A DNA stretch of 64,000 nucleotides, from positions 381,056-445,055 of the forward strand of contig NZ_KB895412.1 in NCBI RefSeq assembly GCF_000374845.1, read 5' to 3'. The DNA comes from Paenibacillus terrigena DSM 21567 (GTDB taxonomy: Bacteria; Bacillota; Bacilli; Paenibacillales; Paenibacillaceae). Positions within the stretch are counted from its first letter, which is position 1. Each line of letters opens with the position of its first letter. Both the position numbers and the translations under genes were made by a program. Below the pieces are notes generated by a model. It did not search any database. It had not been told where the DNA came from and worked only from the letters and a program-made list of their open reading frames with translations. Positions 50,781 to 58,961 of this stretch are shown one piece after another.

Positions 50781-51128
50781 TTGAATGATTTTCCCCCTGT
50801 CGAATGATGTCAGTTCTATATGAGACAGTTCGACGCCGCCTAATTATTACCTTCTTTGGGTATGGGTTTTTGGAGTTTCGCATTTTCGTGCTCCACCTCT
50901 CCCGGCTACTCGTCTCTCAATGCAAGTGCATTTAATCGTCTTTTCCGTCTTATTCGGGATATTGTGTGACGAAATCGGGAATGTTCCCTTGCGAAAACGG
51001 ATTCGCGCGAAATAATGTGATAAAAATCACATTAGAATATTCGAGGCCATGACAGAATACAGGAAGGAAGTGGGGCGGGGAGCCTTCGCCTCCAAATTAA
51101 AATGTTATCGAAAGGTGGATATGAACGG
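50781..51128. promoter_or_regulatory. Divergent control region upstream of cydABCD with Fnr/Rex-type palindrome
   Basis: TGTGA-N6-TCACA at 51016-51031 (AATGTGAT / ATCACATT over 51014-51033) is a perfect match to the Fnr consensus and close to the Rex consensus. It lies about 98 bases before cydA. Smaller palindromes GGGAATGTTCCC (near 50976) and TTCGCGCGAA (near 51001) are also present. No coding capacity is seen. Confidence 0.65.
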
Positions 51129-52541
51129 ATGGATGCTGTATTTCTGGCAAGATTACAATTCGCATCGACGACAATCTTTCACTTTATCTTCGTACCGATA
51201 TCCATTGGTCTTGCGTTAACGATTGCGATTATGCAGACCATGTACGTCGTTAAAGGCAAAGAAGAATACAGAAGCATGGCGAAATTCTGGGGAAAATTAT
51301 TTCTCATTAACTTTGCAGTTGGGGTTGTTACGGGGATTCTGCAAGAGTTCCAGTTCGGTATGAACTGGTCGAACTACTCGAGGTTTGTCGGAGACGTCTT
51401 CGGGGCGCCGCTGGCGATCGAAGCATTGCTCGCGTTTTTCTTAGAATCGACGTTTATCGGTCTATGGATTTTCGGATGGGATCGACTATCGAAAAAGGTG
51501 CATTTGACCTGCATATGGCTCGTTAGCATCGGTACGGTGATGTCCGCATTCTGGATCCTACTTGCGAACTCGTTCATGCAGCGTCCAGTTGGATTTCAAA
51601 TTCAGAATGGCCGCGCGGAGATGAATGATTTCTGGGCACTGGTGACAAATGGTCAACTGCTTGTGGAATTTCCGCATACGGTTCTAGCTGCTTTTGCAAC
51701 AGGCGCGTTCTTGATCACAGGGATTAGTGCTTACAAGCTGCTGAAGCGTCAAGATGTACAATTTTTCAAGAAGTCTTTCCACATTGCGATTATTATTGGC
51801 CTGATCTCCTCCGTCGGCGTTGCGCTATGGGGACATCAACAAGCACAATATTTGATTCATACACAACCGATGAAAATGGCTGCCAGTGAAGCCTTGTGGG
51901 GCAAGAGTGGCGATCCTGCGGGTTGGACGGTCTTCGCGACCATTGATCCGAAGAAGCAAGAGAATGGGATGGAGATTCAGATTCCGTACCTGCTGAGCTT
52001 CTTGTCGTATAGTAAATTTTCCGGTGAAGTTAAAGGGATGTTAGAACTGCAAGCGGAGTATGAGGCGACTTATGGTCCGGGGAACTATATTCCACCGGTA
52101 CGCACAACCTTCTGGAGCTTCCGTATCATGGTCGGAGCGGGTACACTAATGATTCTATTTGGTCTATATGGTACGTATCTGGCATGGCGCAAGAAGCTGG
52201 AGCAGCCGAACAAATGGTTCATGCGTTTGATGGTCTTAGGCATTTCGTTACCGTTTATTGGGAATACGTTCGGATGGATTATGACGGAGATTGGGCGCCA
52301 GCCATGGACGGTCTTCGGATTAATGCGTACGGAAGATAGTATCTCACCAAGCGTGAGTGCAGGTGAAGTTCTGTTCTCGGTGATTGCTTTTTCAACCATT
52401 TACATGATTCTGGGGATTATCCTCGTCTATCTATTCATCAAAGTGATTCGCAAAGGGCCATATGCGCCGGATGATCACCATGATGAACATGCCCACGATC
52501 CATTTGATAAGGAGGAGGTGAAGCAGCATGCACTTACTTAA
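51129..52541 (+). CDS. cydA: Cytochrome bd quinol oxidase subunit I
   Basis: This catalytic subunit of the high-affinity terminal oxidase reduces O2 to water with quinol electrons. The 470-residue protein has nine expected membrane helices. His18 (heme ligand) lies in STTIFHFIFVPISIG, the acidic/helix motif is ALLAFFLESTFIGLWIFGWDRL near 98-119, and RMVAGAGTLM-type residues with Met near 340 are likely heme b558 surroundings. The quinol-binding loop is short, as in Bacillus. ATG 51129 is preferred (AAAGGTGG 11 bases upstream) over the in-frame start at 51102. It is first gene of cydABCD, with a 14-base overlap into cydB. Confidence 0.95.
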   Translation: MDAVFLARLQFASTTIFHFIFVPISIGLALTIAIMQTMYVVKGKEEYRSMAKFWGKLFLINFAVGVVTGILQEFQFGMNWSNYSRFVGDVFGAPLAIEALLAFFLESTFIGLWIFGWDRLSKKVHLTCIWLVSIGTVMSAFWILLANSFMQRPVGFQIQNGRAEMNDFWALVTNGQLLVEFPHTVLAAFATGAFLITGISAYKLLKRQDVQFFKKSFHIAIIIGLISSVGVALWGHQQAQYLIHTQPMKMAASEALWGKSGDPAGWTVFATIDPKKQENGMEIQIPYLLSFLSYSKFSGEVKGMLELQAEYEATYGPGNYIPPVRTTFWSFRIMVGAGTLMILFGLYGTYLAWRKKLEQPNKWFMRLMVLGISLPFIGNTFGWIMTEIGRQPWTVFGLMRTEDSISPSVSAGEVLFSVIAFSTIYMILGIILVYLFIKVIRKGPYAPDDHHDEHAHDPFDKEEVKQHALT

Positions 52542-53544
52542 TGATCTCTGGTTTGTACTTGTAGCTGTGCTGTTCATTGGGTTCTTCTTCCTCGAAGGAT
52601 TCGATTTCGGTGTCGGGATGTCGACCAAATTGCTCGCGAGAACGGATGGAGAGCGACGCGTGTTGATCAATTCGATCGGACCTTTCTGGGACGCGAATGA
52701 AGTCTGGCTGATTACCGCAGGGGGCGCAATGTTCGCGGCTTTCCCGAACTGGTATGCGACCTTGTTCAGTGGATATTACACGCCGTTTGTGTTCCTATTG
52801 CTAGCTCTGATTGGGCGCGGGGTTGCGTTCGAATTCCGTGGCAAAGTCAAACATGAGAAGTGGAAAAAGACGTGGGATTGGGTGATTTTCCTCGGCAGCT
52901 TATTGCCGCCGTTACTATTTGGGGTTGTCTTCGCAGGCTTGATCAAAGGGCTTCCGATTGACGCACAGATGGAAATGAAGGCGGGCTTGTTCGATATGGT
53001 GAACGGGTACACGCTCGTTGGCGGTCTAACGGTGGTTATGTTGTGTCTTGTGCACGGCTTGATGTTTACAACATTGCGTACAGTGGGAGACTTGCAAGTA
53101 AGAGCGCGTAAGCTTGGACAGATGCTGCTCATTCCACTTGGGGTGTTGCTGGCAGCCTTCGGGATCATGACGTATACAATGACTGATGTGTTCGAAGTTC
53201 GCGGCGGCATTCTTGCAGCGGTCGGCGTCGTTGGCCTCATTGCGTTCTTGTTGTCAGGTTACTTCATGAAAGTGAAAAAAGACGGCTGGGCGTTCGGGAT
53301 GACGGGTGCGGTGATCGTGTTGTCGGTTGCATCGGTATTTATTGGTTTGTTCCCGCGTGTTATGATTAGTTCGATTGATCAAGCGTTCAACTTAACAATC
53401 GATAATGCAGCATCGGGAGCGTACTCCCTTAAAGTCATGACGATTGTAGCGTTAACCCTGCTGCCATTCGTATTGGGTTATCAGATTTGGAGTTACTTCG
53501 TATTTCATAAACGGGTTCACGAGAAGGAGCACTTGGAATACTAA
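52528..53544 (+). CDS. cydB: Cytochrome bd quinol oxidase subunit II
   Basis: This is the second subunit of the bd oxidase, 338 residues with about eight membrane helices. Typical stretches are FIGFFFLEGFDFGVGM near residue 15-30, IGPFWDANEVWLITAGGAMFAAFPNWYATLFSGYY (GPFWDANEVWL is diagnostic) near 48-80 and GRGVAFEFRGK near 92. AAGGAGGAGG lies inside the end of cydA. The reading frame ends on the base that begins cydD (TAATG), so translation is probably coupled along the operon. Confidence 0.95.
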   Translation: MHLLNDLWFVLVAVLFIGFFFLEGFDFGVGMSTKLLARTDGERRVLINSIGPFWDANEVWLITAGGAMFAAFPNWYATLFSGYYTPFVFLLLALIGRGVAFEFRGKVKHEKWKKTWDWVIFLGSLLPPLLFGVVFAGLIKGLPIDAQMEMKAGLFDMVNGYTLVGGLTVVMLCLVHGLMFTTLRTVGDLQVRARKLGQMLLIPLGVLLAAFGIMTYTMTDVFEVRGGILAAVGVVGLIAFLLSGYFMKVKKDGWAFGMTGAVIVLSVASVFIGLFPRVMISSIDQAFNLTIDNAASGAYSLKVMTIVALTLLPFVLGYQIWSYFVFHKRVHEKEHLEY

Positions 53545-55271
53545 TGGGAAAAGACATAATGGGATTGAAGGGGGCAAAGTCGGTGCTTGCGCTGACGGCC
53601 TTCCTGACCCTTGTTCAAAGTGTGTCTATTATATTGCTGGCGACATGGCTGGCGGAGGTCATCTCCGCCTTGTTCGCTGGACAACCGCTGCAGGAACAGT
53701 ATGGCAAAATGGCCATGTTCCTGTTTGCTTTTATATTGCGGCAAATCACGGGTCTTGCGATGCAGAAGTTAGCCTATCGGTTCGCGGAGACGACGGGCAG
53801 AGATTTGCAGCAGCAGCTGCTGCAGAAGCTGTTCGAGCTTGGCCCTCGGTTCGCGAAGAAGGAAGGAACGGGCAACCTCGTGACGCTCGTGCTCGATGGC
53901 ATAACGCAGTTCCGCACCTATCTGGAGCTGATCGTTCCGAGGATGATGGGCGTGGCGATTACGCCTGCGCTCATTGTCCTCTTCATCTTCGTGAAGGACC
54001 CAACAGCGGCGCTTATCCTGATCGTAACGTTGCCGATTCTGATCGCCTTCATGATCTTGATTGGGCTCGCGACGAAGAAGCATACCGAGAAGCAGCTTGA
54101 GACCTACCGGAAGCTATCGAATCACTTCGTCGATTCCTTGCGCGGACTCGAGACGCTGAAGTTCCTCGGCCGTAGTCGATCCCATGGGGATACGATTGAA
54201 CAGGTGAGTGACCGCTATCGCAGCGCGACAATGAAGACGCTGCGGATGGCATTTCTCTCTTCTTTTGCGTTGGATTTCTTCACAATGCTGTCGGTTGCTT
54301 CGGTGGCGGTCAGCTTAGGGCTGCGGCTCATTAATGGCGAGATGGGGCTTGAAGTTGCGCTGCTCGTGCTGATCCTTGCGCCGGAGTATTTCTTGCCTGT
54401 GCGAATGGTCGGAGCGGACTATCATGCGACGCTCAAAGGGAAAGAAGCCGGCAAGGCCATGCAAGCGATGATCGCGGAGGAAGGGCTGAAGGTCGGGGAA
54501 TCCGTACTGCCGGTTGGCTTTACATGGACGAAGGACAGCGTTCTGTCGTTATCGCATGTGAATGTTCAGCATGAAGCAGAAGGGCCGAGTTCCTTGCAGG
54601 ACGTATCGCTTGAGATCGCAGGCATGAAGCGCATCGGGATCATTGGGGAGAGCGGCGCAGGTAAATCGACGCTCATCGATGTACTTGGGGGCTTCTTGCA
54701 ACCGAATGTGGGAACCTTCCGATTGGATGGCGTGACCATCCCGGGGCTGCATGATGCAGCATGGCGCGGAGAGACGACGTATATTCCGCAGCACCCGTAT
54801 ATTTTCGATATGTCGCTCGCAGATAATGTGCGCTTCTATCGTCCTGAGGCTTCGGATGAAGAGGTGGCGGAGGCGATTGCGGCCGCAGGACTTCAAGAAC
54901 TGGTGGCACAGCTTACGCATGGCATGAACGAGGTGATCGGAAATGGCGGTCGGCAGCTCAGCGGCGGGCAGGAGCAGCGGGTTGCGCTGGCACGGGCTTT
55001 TCTAAGTGATCGATCGGTCATTCTGTTGGATGAACCGACAGCTCACCTAGACATTGAGACGGAGATGGAAATCAAAGAGACCATGCTTCCGCTGTTCGCC
55101 GATAAGCTCGTGTTCCTCGCGACGCATCGATTGCATTGGATGACGGATATGGATCTCATCCTGGTGATGGATCAGGGACGGCTGGCTGAGATGGGGACAC
55201 ATGAAGAGCTGCTCTTGCAGCGCGGCGTCTATTACGGACTGATGACTGCGGAAATGGAGGGGATATTGTGA
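53544..55271 (+). CDS. cydD: Heterodimeric ABC transporter subunit for bd oxidase assembly
   Basis: This 575-residue fused membrane and ATPase half-transporter, paired with CydC, exports glutathione/cysteine or a heme-related thiol function needed to mature cytochrome bd. The membrane domain is at about 10-300. The ATPase has Walker A GESGAGKS near 368, signature LSGGQEQRVAL near 471 and Walker B VILLDEPTAHLD near 492. The start overlaps the cydB stop by one base. The gene order cydABCD is that of Bacillus. Assignment as CydD rests on position and motifs. Confidence 0.92.
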   Translation: MGKDIMGLKGAKSVLALTAFLTLVQSVSIILLATWLAEVISALFAGQPLQEQYGKMAMFLFAFILRQITGLAMQKLAYRFAETTGRDLQQQLLQKLFELGPRFAKKEGTGNLVTLVLDGITQFRTYLELIVPRMMGVAITPALIVLFIFVKDPTAALILIVTLPILIAFMILIGLATKKHTEKQLETYRKLSNHFVDSLRGLETLKFLGRSRSHGDTIEQVSDRYRSATMKTLRMAFLSSFALDFFTMLSVASVAVSLGLRLINGEMGLEVALLVLILAPEYFLPVRMVGADYHATLKGKEAGKAMQAMIAEEGLKVGESVLPVGFTWTKDSVLSLSHVNVQHEAEGPSSLQDVSLEIAGMKRIGIIGESGAGKSTLIDVLGGFLQPNVGTFRLDGVTIPGLHDAAWRGETTYIPQHPYIFDMSLADNVRFYRPEASDEEVAEAIAAAGLQELVAQLTHGMNEVIGNGGRQLSGGQEQRVALARAFLSDRSVILLDEPTAHLDIETEMEIKETMLPLFADKLVFLATHRLHWMTDMDLILVMDQGRLAEMGTHEELLLQRGVYYGLMTAEMEGIL

Positions 55272-57049
55272 GAGAAGAATCGTGGTTCCGCCCTTACATT
55301 CGGCAACACGGATGGCGATTCGCCATTGTCATTGCACTGTCCCTCCTGACTGTGCTGGCAGCGAGCTCGCTCATGTTCACGTCAGGCTTCTTGATTTCTA
55401 AATCGGCGCTCCGTCCGGAAAATATTCTGCTCGTCTATGTCCCGGTTGTCTTAGTGCGTACGTTCGGGATCAGTCGGGCTGTCATTCATTATGTGGAGCG
55501 TCTGGCCTCACATGATGCCATTCTACGTATCTTATCGAAGATGCGGGTGCGGTTGTATCGCATGCTCGAACCGCAAGCTTTGTTCATCCGTTCGCGGTAC
55601 CGGACGGGGGATGTGCTTGGGGTACTCGCGGACGATATCGAATATTTGCAAAATGTCTATTTGCGCACCGTATTTCCGACGGTTGTCGCGCTTATCATGT
55701 ATATTGCTGTAGTCGTCTTGCTAGGTTGGTACGACATCGGCTTCGCGTTCTTGATGGGGTTGTATTTGTTCGTTCTTGTCTTCGTACTGCCTGGCGTATC
55801 ATTAAGGATCACGTATGCGCGGCATGAGCAGATGAAGCAGCAGCGCAGCCGGTTATACCGTAAACTGACGGATGCCGTGCTTGGCATGGGCGATTGGATG
55901 ATTAGCGGGCGTGCTGCGCAATTCGCGGCGGCCTATGAGGCCGATGAACAGCGGGTAGCGGCGATTGAACGATCGCTTAGCCGCTGGGCGCGCGGACGGA
56001 TGTTCATCGCACAATGTATCGTGGGACTCACGGTGGTATCGATGGCATATTGGTCTGGACAACAGGCTGCCTCGGGTTCGTTCACCGTGACGTTGATCGC
56101 GGCGTTCACGCTCGTCGTGTTTCCGCTGATGGATGCGTTCCTGCCGGTCTCGGAGGCGATTGAGAAGATTCCGCAATATCGGGATTCGCTCGCACGTCTG
56201 AATGAGATGAGAGATGACGGCGGGGACCTTGGAGTGGATCCTTCTGCGACAGGATTACCGCTTCCTGCGGGGCAAGCTGCGTATATTCAGCTTACAGATG
56301 TCTGTTATCGTTATCCATCATCGGAGCAGCTGGCAAGAGAGGTTGCCGATCCGCAGGTTTCAAATTGGACGCTGGAGGATATCCAGCTTGATCTGCCGCA
56401 AGGGAAGCGCGTAGCGATCATCGGCCGCAGCGGCGCAGGGAAATCGACGCTGCTCAAGCTTGTGCAAGGCGCACTGGTGCCGAATAATGGCGAAGTGCTG
56501 ATCAATGGCGTTCCCGCTCATCATTATGGGGAGCAGATTGCCTCGGTTGTCTCGGTGCTGAATCAGCGACCGCATCTGTTCGATACGACGGTGGCGAACA
56601 ACATTCGCCTCGGACGGCGCGATGCCTCAGACGAAGAGATCGCGGTGGTTGCGCAACAGGTCAAGCTGGACCAGCTCATTGCATCGCTGCCGGAAGGGTA
56701 TGCGACGCCGATGCTCGAGACCGGGCAGCGGTTCTCCGGCGGCGAACGGCAGCGGATCGCCCTCGCGCGCGTACTGCTGCAGAACACGCCCGTCGTCATC
56801 CTCGACGAGCCGACGGTGGGCCTTGATCCGCGCACGGAGCGCGATCTATTGCAGACGATCTTCCACGCACTGCAAGGCAAATCGCTGCTCTGGATCACAC
56901 ACCATCTGGTGGGTGTGGAGCAGATGGACGAAGTTATCTTCATCGAAGATGGGCGCGTTGCGATGCGAGGTACGCACGCAGAGTTGATGGAGCGGGAGCC
57001 GCGGTATGCGAAGCTGTACCGGTTGGATCGTCCACAGATTCATATATAA
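55268..57049 (+). CDS. cydC: Heterodimeric ABC transporter subunit for bd oxidase assembly
   Basis: This partner of CydD has 593 residues. The membrane domain (about 15-310) opens with RPYIRQHGWRFAIVIALSLL; the FTSGFLISKSALRPENIL and IVYVPVVLVRTFGISRAVIHYVERLASHD stretch near residue 60-85 is characteristic of CydC. The ATPase has Walker A GRSGAGKS near 385, signature FSGGERQRIAL near 489 and Walker B VVILDEPTVGLD near 510. The GTG start overlaps the cydD stop (GTGA). It ends the operon, and a strong terminator follows. Confidence 0.92.
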   Translation: MREESWFRPYIRQHGWRFAIVIALSLLTVLAASSLMFTSGFLISKSALRPENILLVYVPVVLVRTFGISRAVIHYVERLASHDAILRILSKMRVRLYRMLEPQALFIRSRYRTGDVLGVLADDIEYLQNVYLRTVFPTVVALIMYIAVVVLLGWYDIGFAFLMGLYLFVLVFVLPGVSLRITYARHEQMKQQRSRLYRKLTDAVLGMGDWMISGRAAQFAAAYEADEQRVAAIERSLSRWARGRMFIAQCIVGLTVVSMAYWSGQQAASGSFTVTLIAAFTLVVFPLMDAFLPVSEAIEKIPQYRDSLARLNEMRDDGGDLGVDPSATGLPLPAGQAAYIQLTDVCYRYPSSEQLAREVADPQVSNWTLEDIQLDLPQGKRVAIIGRSGAGKSTLLKLVQGALVPNNGEVLINGVPAHHYGEQIASVVSVLNQRPHLFDTTVANNIRLGRRDASDEEIAVVAQQVKLDQLIASLPEGYATPMLETGQRFSGGERQRIALARVLLQNTPVVILDEPTVGLDPRTERDLLQTIFHALQGKSLLWITHHLVGVEQMDEVIFIEDGRVAMRGTHAELMEREPRYAKLYRLDRPQIHI

Positions 57050-57052
57050 TGC

Positions 57053-57095
57053 AAAAGCGGTACCTGCGATGGAAGTCGTAGGTACCGCTTTTTTT
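57053..57095 (+). terminator. Terminator of cydABCD
   Basis: AAAAGCGGTACCTGCGA / TCGTAGGTACCGCTTTT, about 17 bp with one G-T pair and a 6-base loop, then a T-run. The A-rich left arm may also serve the convergent LysR gene. Confidence 0.9.
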
Positions 57096-57108
57096 GTTTC
57101 CGTTGATT

Positions 57109-57942
57109 CTATGAATCTTTCTCCATCATCTGGATGAAACTCGTAAGCGCAATCGATCTAGCATGGGTTCGCTTGACGATAAATTGAATCCCGACGTGGC
57201 GCAATCCATCAGGTAGAGGAATACAACTCACATCTGGCGGGACGACACTCTTCGGCAATAAGGAGGTGCCCATGCCTTCTTTGACACCTGTCAGAATGGC
57301 GTTCAGCGTATCGAATTCCATGACAGACACAGGCTGGTGATTCTGTCGATCGAACCATTCAAGCAAGCGTCGTCGGTATGGACAATCGGGAAAAGCATTT
57401 ACAATAATAGGTTGTTCCAGCGGATGAGGGTCACTCGATGACGATATGAGAACGAGCTCTTCTTCCCAGTGCATGACAGCTTCGACGTGCTCATCATGGA
57501 ATTGATCGCTAATGAACGCACCATCGAGCTCGCTATGTGCGACATGTCGAAGCAACTCCATTTGATTACCAGTCTTCATGGATATCTGTACTTGCGGAAA
57601 GTCGCGGTTATATCGGCTAAGCAGGACGGGCAGGCGCTGAGCGGCAAAGGTCTGTGTAGCCCCGATCCGCAGGACAGCTTGGGCTGGCGTCGCAGCTATC
57701 TCTTTTTTTCCATCTTCCAGTAAGTTAATCACTTGGTCTGCGTAGTGGAGCAGCTTCTCGCCTGCAGGCAGGAGGGTTACACCTTTATTCGTTCGTTCGA
57801 ATAGGGGGACGCCGAGCTCCTGCTCCAGCTTTTGAATGCGAAGTGTAATATTGGATTGTACGTAGCCTAGTCGATCCGCTGCTCTAGAGAAGGATAATTC
57901 TTCGGCAACACATTGGAAAATTCGAAGCTCAGGACTTTCCAT
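57109..57942 (-). CDS. LysR-family transcriptional regulator
   Basis: This 277-residue regulator has a winged helix-turn-helix at about 1-60 (LRIFQCVAEELSFSRAADRLGYVQSNITLRIQKLEQELGVPLFER contains the LysR signature) and an effector-binding domain at about 85-275. ATG 57942 has AGAGGGATT upstream; an in-frame longer form from 57999 would start without a ribosome site. It is divergent from an SDR gene and probably controls it, with an AT-rich interval between them containing T-N11-A-like patterns. The inducer is unknown. Confidence 0.9.
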   Translation of the reverse strand: MESPELRIFQCVAEELSFSRAADRLGYVQSNITLRIQKLEQELGVPLFERTNKGVTLLPAGEKLLHYADQVINLLEDGKKEIAATPAQAVLRIGATQTFAAQRLPVLLSRYNRDFPQVQISMKTGNQMELLRHVAHSELDGAFISDQFHDEHVEAVMHWEEELVLISSSSDPHPLEQPIIVNAFPDCPYRRRLLEWFDRQNHQPVSVMEFDTLNAILTGVKEGMGTSLLPKSVVPPDVSCIPLPDGLRHVGIQFIVKRTHARSIALTSFIQMMEKDS

Positions 57943-58074
57943 GACAATCCCTCTTTTCCCGGTATCAGTTTTATTAATAGTCAGTATGATATCTAACAAT
58001 TATACAACGAGATCAAAGGGAAGTACGATGGTAACAGAAGGACAGCAACGAAAGGAAAGGATCGGTGAGTCTCA

Positions 58075-58815
58075 ATGGAATTGCAAAATAAAGTGGTGTT
58101 AGTAACGGGTGGAGGAACTGGCGTAGGTCGGGCAACTAGTATCCTGCTTGCGAGAAAAGGGGCCATCGTCGCGGTGAATTATTCCAGATCGGAAGCGGAG
58201 GCTCTTGCAACCGTCCAAGTGATCCGGGACAACCAGGGTCAGGCCATCGCCGTCAAAGCGGATGTATCCAATGAGCAAGAGGTGCAGCAGATGATTGCGG
58301 ACATTGCGCATAAGTATGGGACTGTGCATTACCTGGTGAACAATGCGAGCATTACGGCGCAGCTTCCGATGAGCGACCTGGATGCCGTGACGGATGAGAT
58401 GTGGGATCGTCTGCTCGCCGTGAATGTCAAAGGGATGTTCTATACGGCGAGAGCCGTGGCTCCGTATATGAAGAAGAATGGAGAGGGTGCGATCGTGAAT
58501 CTCGGCAGCGTCGCGGGAACGACAGGGCTCGGCTCCTCGCTGCCTTACGCCGTATCCAAAGCAGCCGTGCACGGACTGACCAAGTCACTCGCCCATGCGC
58601 TTGCGCCAGATATCCGCGTTAATGCGATTGCCCCGGGCGCAGTCGACACACGATGGTGGGCAGGCCATGAGGCGAAAATGCATCGGTTAGCAGGTAGCAT
58701 CATGCTGCAGCGGATATCGACACCGGAGGATATTGCGGAGTCAATCGTCTCCATGCTGCTGCAGAAGTCACTGACGGGCCAGATCATCACCGTGGATAAT
58801 GGTCAGACGATGTAG
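58075..58815 (+). CDS. Short-chain dehydrogenase/reductase (FabG-like)
   Basis: This 246-residue classical SDR has the cofactor motif TGGGTGVG at residues 11-18. NNAS lies near 89, and the catalytic Ser is in NLGSVAGTTG with the active-site pair YAVSK near 158-162. VNAIAPGAVDTRWW and the closing TGQIITVDNGQTM are typical. The usual enzyme-specific residues do not reveal a substrate; 3-oxoacyl or sugar-alcohol type reactions are possible. It is divergent from the LysR regulator, which likely governs it. The ribosome site is weak (AAAGGAT about 17 bases upstream, then GTGAG). Confidence 0.9.
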   Translation: MELQNKVVLVTGGGTGVGRATSILLARKGAIVAVNYSRSEAEALATVQVIRDNQGQAIAVKADVSNEQEVQQMIADIAHKYGTVHYLVNNASITAQLPMSDLDAVTDEMWDRLLAVNVKGMFYTARAVAPYMKKNGEGAIVNLGSVAGTTGLGSSLPYAVSKAAVHGLTKSLAHALAPDIRVNAIAPGAVDTRWWAGHEAKMHRLAGSIMLQRISTPEDIAESIVSMLLQKSLTGQIITVDNGQTM

Positions 58816-58871
58816 AACGAAACCTTGCGAGCGGCACCATTGGATGAATACAGAGGGACGGGGTACAAGCT

Positions 58872-58914
58872 AAAACCAGCCCAGCACAGTGTCCCGTGCA
58901 TGGGCTGGTTTTGT
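58872..58914. terminator. Terminator between convergent SDR and DUF4855-like genes
   Basis: AAAACCAGCCCA (plus an inner GCAC/GTGC) pairs with TGGGCTGGTTTT. It has an A-run left and T-run right, so it can act in both directions. Confidence 0.88.
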
Positions 58915-58961
58915 TATTAGGGTAAGAACCCGATATCAGGTTTTACGCGTTGCGAATCGAA

